DNA of 64,000 nt from Cristatella mucedo (lineage: Eukaryota; Bryozoa; Phylactolaemata; Cristatellidae): the NCBI GenBank assembly GCA_009760855.2, contig WPIO01000032.1:2131501-2195500 (forward strand), given 5' to 3'. The position numbers and the translations under genes are program-made. Below the pieces are notes generated by a model. It was not told the DNA's origin. It searched no databases and saw only the letters and a list, made by a program, of their open reading frames with translations. Positions 1-13,432 of this stretch are shown piece by piece (the stretch's first letter is position 1; every line of letters starts with the position of its first letter).

Positions 1-175
1 TGCAGCAGTAACCAAACCCCAAGCTATCCGATGGTGGATGAAGCAAGCTAGCAGGAGGCAGGGCTGTATAGAGCATGTCAGCCACTGAGGTGCTGTCATG
101 CCGAGACACCTCCTGAACCTATGAGTATGTGCGATAATAAATTCTCCAACCCAGCTCTAGCGTTCAACGAAGCCT

Positions 176-235
176 GCCTGATCCAAACAGATAGGAAAAC
201 AGGTAGCCTGATCCAAACAGATAGGAAAACAGGTA
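176..235. repeat. Perfect 30-bp tandem duplication
   Basis: Two identical units beginning GCCTGATCCAAACAG. The 65-residue minus ORF across it is not supported as a gene. Confidence 0.95.
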
Positions 236-1839
236 GCCCAACCATTCAACCCAACTAGCACACTTTGACTGATGTCATTTCCAGTCAATTTCACCAGCAA
301 CACGAGGGATTGGGCTAGCCAGAACAGCCTGCTTATCGGTGAGTCAAGCAACACCTCAAGTTGATTTATGGCTGCTCATAAGAGACACCATCCAGCCACA
401 TGTCAATTAAATTGCACATGCAGCAAGATTTTCGTGTAAGAGGAGCTAGACAAACAATTTATGAAACATTAAAGCAGCAAATCAGCGTTTATTCGGCATG
501 AACTCGGAGGTTGCCCATAAAGTGAATTAAGACCTAGTTTCGTCATTGACTTAGGTGACTGCTTTAGTCCTTTTGTCCAGGTGGGGGCATAGGAATAGGG
601 GGCGGCCCAGGTCGCTTCACCGAAGTAGGGGCATTTCCCCCACCCGTCTAAGCACTTCAACTGAAGGCTACTCTTTGCGGGTCTTGCCCCGGCATAAACA
701 TGTTGCAGGTCTTGCACCTCCAGGATAAAAATCCTGGCTCAGCTACTACTAGCCAGGCATCTGGCAAATCTACTGGGTACCATTGTCGTCTTACATCCCA
801 AAGCGGCCTAATGAAAAGTCGCAAGGGATAATGGCTCTTGATGCCGGGCTGCCAGAATCTCTCCCTCTCTCTCTCTCTCTCTCTTTTGGACTACACTAAA
901 GCTCGTTCTTACATCTGACATTCGTCAACATTTTAATGGCCTTGTTTCATACAGGATTTATCGCCACAGCTAATAGCCAAGAGCATTCACGAGGTTTATT
1001 TAAAAAACTATCACTATGAAAGATCTGTAGGTTATTTAAACGCTCGTGAGATATAGCCACTCTGCCGGGCTGTGCAAGCTTGAAGCCACTAAAAGCTACT
1101 CTTTGAAACACATTTCGTCATCGACTTATCTTCTACTATCATGTTTCAGTGATGCTCTTTGCTGGGAGCTGCAAATAGAGCCAGCTATTAATGATAACTT
1201 GGGAGACTGCTCCCTCCAACTTCAACTCAAACTCGCATGCTTGCTTCGCTGTATGTAATGAATATTACATGCAATTATCCGATCATGTAGAATCCAGCTC
1301 TAGAGGCTGGGACCGCGGTCGAAAAGAGAAGAGGGCAAGGAGGCTGGAGCCACTAGGGAGACTCTTGGCCGAAGCTGACGACGCAGCAAAAACTAGATAA
1401 ATGTCTCACGGAAATGGTTTACTGCTATTTGAAAGACTTATCAACACTAAGCGATGGCAACAAATATGGAGCCTTTTTTTTGCCTTGGACTCTGGACTAA
1501 CTGTAAAGACAAACAAGTTGGTATTAGCAATTTCGAGTTGCCATTAAACCACTACAGAGCTTGCACAATCATGCAACTTCTCAAACTACAGGTTACACTT
1601 TTTTTAAAGTTGGGTCAACAAACTGCCAGAGAAGGCCACTCTAAAATCAACAGCAACTAGTTACACGGAAAATCGACCTCAAATTCCCTGCCTTGCCCAT
1701 CAGCATCCGATTGGTCCAAGGCACGTGACTGAGCTAAGTTCTTCAAACCGGATGAAAACCTCGTATACACATATGAAAGTCACGGCACTATATCGCAAAC
1801 GTGCAAGCGGAAGGCTGGACTTCGTATGATTTGCCAATC

Positions 1840-2630
1840 CTACCCAATTTCAACGCTGGCTACAGCTAAGCCCCGGGTCACACAGCACTCCAGAGTACTG
1901 ATGTGAACTGACAGAGACCACCCGAGGAACCACTTAACTACAGGGTAACTCGGGGCTCTGTGCTCGGTCTACTTATTTTCACAGCTTATACTTCTTCTAC
2001 TTATACTTCTTAAACTTCTTGCAGATGTGATTTCTAAGTACAATCTAGATTTCACTTTTGTTGAGATAACACACCTGTACCTTTGCTTTCACCTTTTCTA
2101 GCACTCGATAACGTCGAATTCTCAATACACCCTTGCTGCATGTATCGATGAAGTTCGCATATGGATGGCAGCTAACTTTTTTGAATAGAAAGATGACAAA
2201 ATCAACCTACTAGTTATGGGGAAAAAAGTGTATTCAGAAATTAGAAAACTGAAGACTCAAAGTTACTCAAAATCGGCTCTGCCAGCCCACCTCTTGTTGA
2301 ATCTGCAGGTAATCTAGTCGTTCTATTCCAAAGTGACATTTTACTAGATGACCACATCAGCTCGACAGTCAAGTCTGCCTTCTTTCAGCTACATTATATT
2401 GCTAGAATTCGTTCTTGCTTAGACAAGGATACTACATCAAAACTGGTCCATACATGTGTGACATCCCGTCTAGACTTGGTACTCACTGCTTGCTGGTCTG
2501 CCGGTCTGCGCAATCAGGCGCTTACAGCTTGTGCAAAAATCTGCAGCTAGGCTTAGCTGTCGTGAACGTCGAAGTTGCCACATCACAGTAGCACACCTCC
2601 TGCCTACCCACTAATGCTGCTTGGCACCTG
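1840..2630 (+). mobile_element. CR1/L2-type LINE relic, reverse-transcriptase half
   Basis: Broken plus-strand translation still reads GSVLGLLIFTAYT (RT GSVLGPLLF block), a decayed NDDKTNLLVMGKKSVF-like block near 2190, and then ISSTVKSAFFQLHYIARIR and KLVHTCVTSRLDLV at 2350-2490. Stops and frameshifts are frequent, so it is inactive. It ends near the HWLP-type block, with no 3' UTR attached. Confidence 0.8.
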
Positions 2631-3416
2631 AATGCTATCCGAGAGCGGGAAGTTAGCCTGCCAGGTGCAGCAGCAACAGCAACAACACCACAAAGGAGAG
2701 CCGGACCCGACCTTGACATGACCTTGTATGGGCGGCTTTTAGCTGTGGCATGCTGCTCGTTTGAGTTGAGCTGCAGTGGACGGCAGTGAATGCATTCAGG
2801 CGTTACCGACCCTGGGGTAAGTCGAGAGACCTCGGTTTGGAGGACATGCACAATCGGCTACGACGATATCAGAACTTGCATGCCAATTATCTCCTCACAG
2901 ATGTAGCCCAATGACAGGCTCAGTTCCTGCAAGCTGTACCAAAGCTTACTATCCATGTCTTGGGCATCAGTGGCAACGTGGCATAACTAGGGCATGGAAA
3001 GTAACGGGGTTCAGAAACACACAGACAACGAGCTGCCAAGCTCTTACAATGCATAAGTAGGAGCATGTGCTCGCGGGTGCATTTCTATGCCGACAATGGT
3101 TGTGCTGTACTTATATTCGAAAGCTTAGCAGTCAGCCAAATGGCCCAAAACCTAAACTGTGGTCTTGTACTCATCCCAAACAATGAGAGCAGATTAGGAT
3201 GTGATTTTGGCTAAAACTGTTCTTAAATAGGACAAGAGCAGAAAGAAATTCCACAGGAGCACACAATTGTAGCTGTAGTACCAGGCAACTACAAGATATG
3301 TTTCCACTACAGGGGCAATATTGCATCCCCTTTGACAATCCCTGACTTGCACACATTTCAATTTAGAACACTGCTTGCACGACCAGTTATCATAATTTCA
3401 CTCTGCTCTCTGTCGT

Positions 3417-3418
<2 letters not shown>

Positions 3419-3452
<34 letters not shown>
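3419..3452. repeat. (TC)n microsatellite
   Basis: Seventeen TC repeats, followed by an impure CT-rich tract to about 3490. Confidence 0.95.
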
Positions 3453-3454
<2 letters not shown>

Positions 3455-4167
3455 CTTTCTCTCTCCCTATCTCTCTCTTTCTCTGTCTGTCTCTTGTTTG
3501 CTCTGCCTGTCAGCCGATCTTTTCCCCCCTTCATCCTCAATACTGACTGAATGGGTTAGCTGCAAACCTTACCCATGTTCTACTTTAATTAGCCTAAGCC
3601 AAGTCTGTATTATTTGGCATGCAAAAACTGCTGAAATGCTCTGCAGGTAGTTCTGAATACGACTACTAGACGTCCTAAAATTCAAAAGATGCAGCTATGT
3701 TCCGTCGCAGTCAGACAGCTGATAAGAGTACACCTACACACTCAATAATAGTCACATGATCCTACGATCGGGTCACCACTGGAAAACAAAGTAGCGACTC
3801 CTTTACAGATGACCGTAAAATACTTGGACTCGACAGTTCCAAACTGTGGTACTTGATGCCAAAATCGAAGTATAGTAATGCCTTTCCTCTAACATTGATA
3901 TAGACGTTTGCTTCTGGCTATGCTGCATGACTCTTTATCTAGTGCTTGGCTGACGATATTCTCAATTCAACGCATTCTGCTCCTCTTCTTTTTAAATCCA
4001 CTGGAGGTCTACCCTACTAGAGCTACAGAGTGCCTACCGCTCGACACTCAAGGACTTGCAGCGAATGTGCTTCCTAAAGCTTTCCCTTGTAGCAAGCATT
4101 TAGTCCTACATTGTGCAGTTAGTGAGCCAGCTTGGATTATCTAAAGTAAGTATGAACTAGATCTACT

Positions 4168-4345
4168 TGCCCTGATTAAAAAATACTAGCTAACTTAACA
4201 GCCTCATTTTTACAGCAGCAGAAGAGCCTTAAAGAAACCAGCACTACTTGCAGTGGCAACAAAGGATCGTCCAACTGCAGGATTCGAACCCATGACCTCG
4301 AACACAAAGATCGTGAAGAGCAACTACCTTACCTAATGTGATAAC
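4168..4345 (-). mobile_element. tRNA-derived SINE, family A
   Basis: The minus strand carries a B-box GGTTCGAATCCTGCAGTTGG and ends in the family body (AGGCTCTTCTGCTGCTGTAA) and AGCTAGTATTTTTTAA. Similar copies occur at 49230 and 59800. Confidence 0.75.
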
Positions 4346-5254
4346 GCTCCTTCCCCAAAAATACAAAGGGTCTGAAAAGGTACATGCATACATACAATGA
4401 AATGATACCTAGATATCACGAACTAATAGGCACGTACTCAAGATTGGCCTGCAGATGCAAACCGAGGTGAACCAGCGTTTGCTCTGACAACTTATTAGGT
4501 AGGCAAGAGGCCTGCCACTGCAAGCTTGCGGTTTGGCAAGGCTGATTTGCCATTTACCCCATAACCACAGATAGAAAGCTGGTGATGGTTCACCAAAGTA
4601 TTCGGCTAGGCAAGTGATTCTCGAAGCCAACTTGTTGCAGATCAAAACAACGTTCTTGCTATTTTGCACCCTGGCCGGCTTACATGCATCAATGATGGCT
4701 ATCTCCCCAAATGCAGCATCTCATGCTCACGGGATGTGAATTCCTGTCTCTCCTCATTGGGTATCAAAGTAGCAGCAGGTTCACTGTTGCTGCCAGTTTA
4801 CACACTGCAGCTGAACCAAATACAAACACTCAGGCTTGAAAGACTTTGAGAATAAGAAAACAAACTTGAAACACTCTGGACAGCTGCAGGAAACTGACCG
4901 GTCATATCGTCATATCATATCACATCAAAATAACATATGGTGACAATCGCAGATTCAGGGTGTAAGAGTTCGCGGTGGCATCACCGATAACTAGGCATTG
5001 CTTGGCTAACAGGTTTGTGCAAAGCCCCCACCCAAAGCTCTTCCAGCTGTTCAGTTATCACTACTTCTACTGACGTTACACTAAGCATAGCTCCTGCTGT
5101 AGCGGTAGAGGACTCAGATCATCAGGACGGTTACAGTCATGTGATCAGGTGCTGTCTCTCTAGAGAAAGGTTGAGAAGAAGCTGTCGGGAAGCCCACATC
5201 TGACGAGAAGCACACAGCAGTATCTTATCACCCGGCTATTATATGGAACAATAT

Positions 5255-5490
5255 TCACAAAGGCTGAGAAAGAGCAGTATAGAATGACAATGGAGTTAAT
5301 TAAACCTAAACAACAGGAGACAATCTTGATCCTGTGCATGTCACCGCGAACCATGTTTTGCTCGTTGTCATTGAGCATGCTACCACTAACCGTTCAATCC
5401 TGCTTTCTTTGCAGCAAATGTAACGTGCCAAGAAAGAGATCGAGTTCTCTGAGGTTGCTATATCAAATGTATTCTTATTAATCTTCACAA
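5255..5490 (+). mobile_element. LINE 3' UTR fragment
   Basis: CTTTCTTTGCAGCAAATGTA, GTGCCAAGAAAGAGATCGAG and TTCTCTGAGG match the 3' UTR of the LINE at 56540-56620. No coding part. Confidence 0.65.
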
Positions 5491-5649
5491 TGGCTATCAG
5501 CCAAGTTATGACTAGATTCACTAAGAATACATGCATTTCACATGAAGTTTCAAATTTATTTTAAGTGGGGCAACCTCACGGTGGACAGCACAAACTATCT
5601 TATCTATAAAAATTAAATATCAGTTGATTAGATAGCCACTATAATATGG

Positions 5650-5800
5650 TGGCAGATAAGCCTCATCGCTCAGGTGGTAAGATGCTTGCTCTTAAAAAAC
5701 CCGGGTCGTAGCCGAGATCTGCAGTGGGCGCCAACTGTAAGTCGTTGTGATAGCCTTAAGGCTCTTTGCCGCTAATGAGGCTAATTAATTCGTTTAGTTT
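5650..5800 (+). mobile_element. tRNA-derived SINE, family A
   Basis: A-box-like CTCAGGTGGTAAGATGCTTG, a decayed B-box, GATCTGCAGTGGGCGCC, and body AGCCTTAAGGCTCTTTGCCG with CTAATGAGGCTAATTAATTC. Confidence 0.65.
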
Positions 5801-5804
5801 TTAA

Positions 5805-5905
5805 CAGCTGTCAGGGCAATACAGAATTACCAGCAACAGGACTTGAACCCACGACCTGTATCAGGAAATGCAAGCACCGTACCCCTAGGCTATTACCTAG
5901 ATGCT
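5805..5905 (-). mobile_element. tRNA-like SINE head, minus strand
   Basis: The minus strand reads TAATAGCCTAGGGGTACGG (A-box-like TAGCCTAGGGG) and then GTGGGTTCAAGTCCTGTTGC (B-box). It faces the plus-strand SINE just to its left, forming an inverted pair. No full tRNA cloverleaf with CCA-ready acceptor stem is apparent. Confidence 0.6.
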
Positions 5906-6159
5906 AAACAGCTGGACAAGAGACCTAGAGATTCACAAGAGAGTCGGATAGACGAGCCTTATTAAGTTGAACAATATAGCTGAAAATAGACTGCTTAAGG
6001 GAGTGAAATGCAGTTGCCTAGGGAGACACAATACAAGAGTTATCGATGAAGATCAAGTAAGCATGTGCATATAAAGCAACGTAACGCGAAACAGCAAAGC
6101 AAAATAGCAGCCGAGGAATGCATAAATGAAAAAACATAAAAGGTCAGCAGGGATTAAGA

Positions 6160-6320
6160 TAAGCTGATTTAGCAAACTCATTCTTACAGCAGCTGAAGAG
6201 CCTTAACGGCTGTCACCACCTTGTTGCAGTGGGCATTAAAGGATCACCCAATGCAGGACTAGAACCCACGACCCGGGTGGAAGCGGGAAGAACTCCACGT
6301 TTCTGGCTAAGACCCGACAC
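6160..6320 (-). mobile_element. tRNA-derived SINE, family A
   Basis: Plus-strand view: AGCTGATTTAGCAAACTCAT, CAGCAGCTGAAGAGCCTTAA, then GGATCACCCAATGCAGGACT and AGAACCCACGACC, the reverse of the family A body and B-box. Confidence 0.7.
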
Positions 6321-6589
6321 TGTAAAGGAAAGAAAGCTGACAAGCAAATTAATTAGCACAATTCCTTAGTAGTGTGCAGAGACGAAATTCGAACTTGGAT
6401 GGCCACTACTTAAAGAAGCTTAACGACGATGAGGCAGGCTCAGCGTCACCCTTAAGTTGGAATAGGTCACTCTAAAAACTGATTCGTAAAACATCATTCC
6501 CCATTGCCTAGGTGTGCTATTACGAAAATTCTATGCGATTGGATGAGCATACTGCCTTCACTGTCAATTGGGCCTACGGCCTAGCTTAG

Positions 6590-6705
6590 GAACATCGACA
6601 AAAGTAGGACCTGACTAGATAAGCTGGTAGATGCAGCTGGATAGAGATTTAGCTCTCTAAGGGTGCCAAACAAATGGCCGATTATTAATATTATTATTAT
6701 TAAGG
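6590..6705 (+). mobile_element. SINE family B tail fragment with (ATT) tail
   Basis: GGATAGAGATTTAGCTCTCT, AAGGGTGCCAAACAAATGG and a TTATTATTATTATTAA-type end. Confidence 0.45.
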
Positions 6706-6745
6706 ATTAGAGATACATTAGTGTTCACCGGACTAGGCGAATGCC

Positions 6746-6791
6746 GAGTTTCCACATAATCGATTGCAGAGTTTCCACATAATCGATTGCA
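6746..6791. repeat. Perfect 23-bp tandem duplication
   Basis: Two units of GAGTTTCCACATAATCGATT plus GCA. Confidence 0.95.
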
Positions 6792-6898
6792 AAATCTCAG
6801 TATAGGCGCACAGCAATACACAAAGGCAGAAAGCAAATGAAAGGGTAACGCAATGCAAAAAAAAAATCAAAACGCTCCACCTGCACGTTCGGGCCTAC

Positions 6899-8240
<1,342 letters not shown>

Positions 8241-8399
8241 GATCAGCTGACTTGATTCCTGTTGGGCGCCTGTCGAAAGCAAGCTTGCTACTCGTCACTA
8301 CTGCAGTCAGCCACCCAAGCGACCCAGTCTGCCAGCCGCGTAGACTTGAAGCTGGGCGTAGCCGTAGTGGACGTGTGCTCTATTCTTACTGCATTCCCG

Positions 8400-11300
8400 C
8401 GAGAGCCATTGCGCAGGCAACTGGTGCGTCGAGTAAAACGTAAAAAAGCACGCATGGCCAGCCGATTAAAGGGTCGCGGAGCAAAATAGGGCACTAGCAA
8501 AAATTTAATTAGAAGATGAAGCAGCCCGATGCAATAGATAATATGGATAAAAAAAGCGTTTTTACGGCACCGGTAGAGAAGAAATATTTAAGCCAACAGA
8601 GACAGGTATGGCACAGTTAGTTATGACTCCTAACCTTCACTGCGATGCTGCTGCTGCACGTTACGTTCAAGCTAATCGGAAAAGCTTACTCCTTTCCCTA
8701 CTTGCTGCACACTCGGCAGACGACGCTGAGCTATGTCTTCGAGGCTAGCCTATTGGCTAATCCAGTCTGCGACTTCGAATCATTACCACTTTGGCTGATA
8801 GCAGCAAGGACTGGAATTTCAGCGACTCGGGATGCACCGGAAGAATGACACTGCGAAACGCCTGCAACGTACTAGGAGACTCAAAAGGGTGCAGCCACCC
8901 ACGCGCTGGGACGATTAAATAAACGATGCACACACCTTAGCGGATGGATACTTGGCACAGCACACCTAGGTGATCTCAAAAGGTGATAAGCCTCCGCTGC
9001 GAATCCGTTAGTCCAAACGTTCCCAGGGGGCTTCTGCACTCGAGTACAGCCAGGGAACTGAAAGCCTGGCCGACTAGGGCAGCCTGCCGCAGGTTCTCGG
9101 GACGTTCCGCTTTGCTACTAGCAAGCTTGCACGCAGGCTCGCACAGGTCACGACGCTCTAGGATATGAATGAACTAATTCTTAAAGAAAGGCACATTTAC
9201 CTGCGTAAATTACAGCGAAGGTGTGAGAAAAATTGGCCAGGCAGAGGTCACGTGGCGACGAGTCGGTAACCGACTGTAGCCATAGAGACGTGTCGGTCGC
9301 TTAATCCCTCCCCTCCAGTGCTAATGCTTGAGCGCGGTTTGGTGATAATAGGCGACGTCCAAGAATTTCGGCAGCTGGCGTTTTCCCAAAACTTGGCTTA
9401 ATTTTCCGAGCTGTTTCGCTTGCAATATCCTCCCAAAACGTTACCTTTGGGCTAGCCTCGGACAAAATGAAGCTGTCGCGACGTTGCGGTTAGCTCGGCA
9501 ATACCGATGTGTGATCTCGGCCGACATTGCAAAGCCGTGCCAGAGTGTGCATGCCGCCAAAGCAGAAAGTCTTGATACTCGCGAAAGGCGTGTGCAAGGC
9601 ATAATAGAAATACTCTCGGCTTCCAAGAGGGGCCTCTTAGCTAGGTTATTCGGTGGGCATAGGCTAGTGGGCGTGTTAGAGCGATACTTATCAAAATGAA
9701 ATCAGAAATAACCTAGTGCGGCAATTTAAAAAGCAGAGATTAACTCATATTTCAAAGTTCTCATTGATCCGCGAAACACCGGACGAATTATATAATATAC
9801 TAGGCACAAAGTCACTCACTAAATGAAGCCGTTCAAAGTTACAAGCATTTACTTGAACAAGCTGTAGACATTTACCTTGATGAACCAGGTTGGGATACTA
9901 GTCGCATAAGATACAGAGATCGGTAAATGTTTTACTTGCAGGTAGATTGCGTCCGGTTTACTACTGTGTTAGATGCAGTTTGCATAATCACTTTACCTTT
10001 TATGTTGGAATCCTCAAAACTTCCGATTCCATTTCTAATACTTTTGTCTTTTGAAAAGTACCCTAGACAATCACTAGAATTTCGGACATTCTTCCAGTAT
10101 TTTCTCGACTTTATCCATAAGCTGGATAACGATCAAATCGATCGAATTACTCTTCAGAGGAAGCCATAGCACACTCCGCAGTAGTAAGTGACTTTGCACT
10201 TCGACGGCGACACAATGCGATAATCTATATTAATTGCTCATAGTGTGGGTGCCCTCATTGAAAACTCCCCCATTGACAACCGCAGACAATTGAAAGCTTT
10301 AAACAACGACCCGCCTCCACTGCTCGTCGCCTTGTTCGGTACCTTTCCAACATTATGCACTACTTACGACAGTGCTGTCTAAGATGTTACTAGTTCCCTG
10401 GTTTAGTCTAGATTAAACTATTCTAATTCATTATTAGAAGGACTAACGAAATAACCAGCAAGCCTTGACAGTTGGGGCTGAATATGGCTGCAAGCTCGGT
10501 TAATAAAATCAAGAAAGCCAGGCATGTGTCTCATTTGCTAGACGAGCGGCCATGGCTTCCTGCTGATCAGGGGATGCTAAGCAGAATTTTAACTCTGACC
10601 CACAAGACCCGCCATTGATGGGGTCCATCGTATCTAGCCAAACAGCTGTGCCCGGTTCAGCCTTCTCCTGCCCCAAGGTACTATCCGAACAGCAAATTAG
10701 CGGTTCCATTTATTTTACTTGGAGATCGTTTGCGACGGAAACGTTTGCTCTGCTGGTCCAACCTAGACTGCAGAACTGATTTCTACATGTCTTACGCAAC
10801 GAAACCTGCTCTCAAGCTACTGATTCAGGACCGAGCTTGAAGGTGCCAAACAGTGACCTGCTCTCGGCTGGTTCCCAGCTTCGCATGCAAGGACGGCATG
10901 GTTTTTCTATTTATGCATTTGTGCACATACAAAGCTGCCACATTAACAGTGGCAGCTTCAACTGCGCCTCAACGATCGCCAACCACTGTGTCCAGGCAGC
11001 GACACAATACTTTCCTAATAGTCAATAGACAGATGGAATAACGATGGGGCCAAGACGGAATTCCAGAATCACTTATCAGGAAAAAAAGAAGCACAAACCG
11101 TTCCGCGCGGAAAAGGCAGGATTATTTACTGAGTATATAAAATACAGCATACACGATCAGCACACACAGGTAATTTTACATTGCAAATCAGGATTTGGGA
11201 AGACAGCAAATGCGATAGCAGCTGTATAGATAAATTTGTGCGTGTTCGGCATAAGCTGGCGTTTTGAAAGACAATGAGCGAGCCTATAACGTGCGAAGGA

Positions 11301-11520
11301 CCTCGGGAAATTGTATAATTGTATACGCTCCTTGTCATTACAAATTTAGAGATCTTGATAATGCTTAAGTAAGCATGTAAATTGATCAACTTTTGCAAAA
11401 GTGCATAACTTGGTATACAGTGCGTGTAAAAATAGTCTGGTACCGCACTCTAACCAGATTTAGATCTGTAGTAATCTGAGCTAGTTCAAGCAGACCCGCG
11501 GTTAACTTCTTTCTTCTAAC
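8400..11520. other. No gene seen; upstream flank of the formamidase-like gene
   Basis: Unique-looking sequence with only short chance ORFs. The promoter of the minus-strand formamidase-like gene should lie just right of 8282, but I see no convincing TATA or initiator. Confidence 0.5.
10932..10958. repeat. Short perfect inverted repeat
   Basis: AAGCTGCCAC and GTGGCAGCTT flank the 7-base loop ATTAACA. Isolated; no element boundaries seen. Confidence 0.85.
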
Positions 11521-11890
11521 GAACAAGATGAACGAGAGAACAATCAGTTCACAGACCCGATCGTCTGCTGACTAGCTCTTCGTGCCGCCTTGAAAGATAT
11601 TAGCTATTTGGAATTCTTCAAAAGTCAGCAAGCATCACGGGTAAATATTTTGGCTGTGACAAGTAAGGGATATGAATTAGAAAACAGCTGAAGGCGTCAC
11701 GCCGTGGGAATAAGAGCCGAAATTCCTTGTCACGAGCGAGTAATGACCCCAAAACTGGAATCTTCCAGGGCCAATGCTCCGCCAACCAGGATGTAAAGAT
11801 TACTTTCTACGGCGCTCGACGAAGGGCTTACAATTTAAGCCTGTCGTCGTGTGCCGTATAAATAAAGTCTTATGGTTACCGCTCAGCAGC

Positions 11891-12079
11891 AATTATAATT
11901 TCAAGCAAATACTGTCAGTGAGACTGCAGGGATTATGGGATTCGGCTTCAGAACGTAAGTGATCGCTTAAAGCCAACCCTTGAAGCCTTAAAGTATTGGC
12001 TTTAAGCGACCACTTACGCGCTAGAGCCGATTCCCATACTACAGTCTCATTGACTGTATTTGCTTGTAATTACAATTAG
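11891..12079. mobile_element. Foldback (inverted-repeat) element, possible MITE
   Basis: Arms at about 11891-11977 and 11996-12079 are reverse complements with scattered mismatches; a shared core is GCGTAAGTGGTCGCTTAAAG or its near copy. The loop is about 18 bp. Copy B keeps only one clear arm (22892-22990). No target-site duplication was resolved. Confidence 0.65.
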
Positions 12080-12129
12080 CTTCCGAAAGGCACCCGTTAC
12101 CTCTGCCGTGGACGGCAACCGGACACTAT

Positions 12130-12290
12130 TGGCTTTGTTTGTCGACGCACTGGTTTGGCCCAGTGCTTTAGATGCTCGCCCGACCAAGGTCTGGCCGAGG
12201 TCGTGGGCTTGAGCCCCGCGGAAGATGTGAAGCGCCTAAATAGAGACTAAGTTCTCTTAGGGCAATATAAAAATGAATATTACTTATGAT
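12130..12290 (+). mobile_element. tRNA-derived SINE, family B
   Basis: TGGTTTGGCCCAGTGC (A-box), AGGTCGTGGGCTTGAGCCCC (B-box region), GAAGCGCCTAAATAGAGACT and AAGTTCTCTTAGGGC, then an AT-rich end. The terminal part resembles the LINE 3' end of this window. Confidence 0.75.
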
Positions 12291-12735
12291 GGTGTTGGCG
12301 AATGACAGATAACTAGTACATGAATGTTCGGCCGCAGTGCTCGTCGAGATATAACTTAACTTGATGTATAGCTACGTTAAATGCCAAGCTACTACGAATC
12401 AGTTCAATAATTCAAATCTATTTAATTTTACTACATGCCGATTCAGCAACTTTAACGTGGGCGTAGCCTCATTAATGAGTTTATGCGACGATGGCGACAT
12501 TACGTAATTTGAAATGATCAAGCTATGAAGTCGATGGAACAATGGCAGAAGAAGATGCGAAGATATTAAAGAGATAAGAAGATGTAAGAGATACAAAAAC
12601 ATTACGGTAATTAAAATAAAGAGCTTCTCTAAATCGACAAAAATGCAAAGAGAAGTGAGTCATCGCGGAAAAGTAGAACTAGCATGATATATAAGCAGTT
12701 TTTCCGTACACGGACAATAATCATATCACACCATT

Positions 12736-12939
12736 TCACATCATCTCAGAAACAATGATTGTCACCAGACAAGCAGCGATAATTAGCAGTAGGAATATTA
12801 CTAAGTCAGGCTGTCTAGCATCAGTGCAGCAGTTTACAGCCTGAAAAGTTTCGACATTAGAAGTCTCGAACCAAGTTACAGGAACAGGTTCTAGTACCTT
12901 CAGTACAAGACACAAGCACGTTACTAGCAGCCATTGCAT
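12736..12939 (-). CDS. Candidate 67-residue membrane micropeptide ORF
   Basis: The ORF begins MQWLLVTCLCLVL, resembling a signal peptide, and ends with a hydrophobic segment around DLVIFLLLIIAACLV. It lies in segmental duplication copy A. In copy B (about 23205-23370, minus) the C-terminal hydrophobic segment is recognisable, but codon 3 is a stop and the middle has indels. Differences do not clearly favour third codon positions, so this may be chance. I recognise no family. Confidence 0.2.
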   Translation of the reverse strand: MQWLLVTCLCLVLKVLEPVPVTWFETSNVETFQAVNCCTDARQPDLVIFLLLIIAACLVTIIVSEMM

Positions 12940-13432
12940 AGCTCTCGTTTAAAATATAAATACTGGATCATCAAGTCATACTTCGCGCATCCCAATTTTG
13001 AAATACGGTTCTTCAGCTAAGGCTTCTGCTGTATTGCACAACTTATCGTCCTCGGCGTATTCTAGCCAACTGAACTCAGCTTAATCGAGCTACCACCCTG
13101 GCCACGCGATCTCCAGCCTTCTCAAGTTCCAGCTATAGTCTACGCAGAGTTCTAGTTTGGTATGACATTTACATTAGAAATCTCTGGCCTCTGCTAGAAA
13201 CATTGATGCACATCTGTCTTCAGGACCATACTGTTGTATTCTTAGGGTGCTAGACCGCTACAAAAATACGCATTCGTTTCGAATAACTGCTTAATGAGCT
13301 GAGCGGAGAGCGCTAAGCAGTAGCTACGGAGAGCGCGCGTTCATGTCTGCGTCGTTGTCGTAGGGAGACCAGCCTAATGTATCGAGCGATTAGACTGATC
13401 AGGGTACTTTGGGGCGGGCTTACTGCTGATTT

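Larger units (their letters stand above)
11525..13432. repeat. Segmental duplication, copy A
   Basis: Collinear with 22780-23848 in the same orientation, at roughly three-quarters identity by eye. Matching blocks include CTAGCTCTTCGTGCCGCC near 11573, a SINE head near 12140, ACCAGACAAGCAGCGA near 12765 and TACTGTTGTATTCTTAGGGT near 13230. Copy A carries extra sequence at about 11600-11800 and 12290-12735. Confidence 0.8.

Noticed and set aside
4266-4310. tRNA gene suggested by the B-box
   Set aside because: No complete cloverleaf; the head is followed by a SINE body shared with several other copies.
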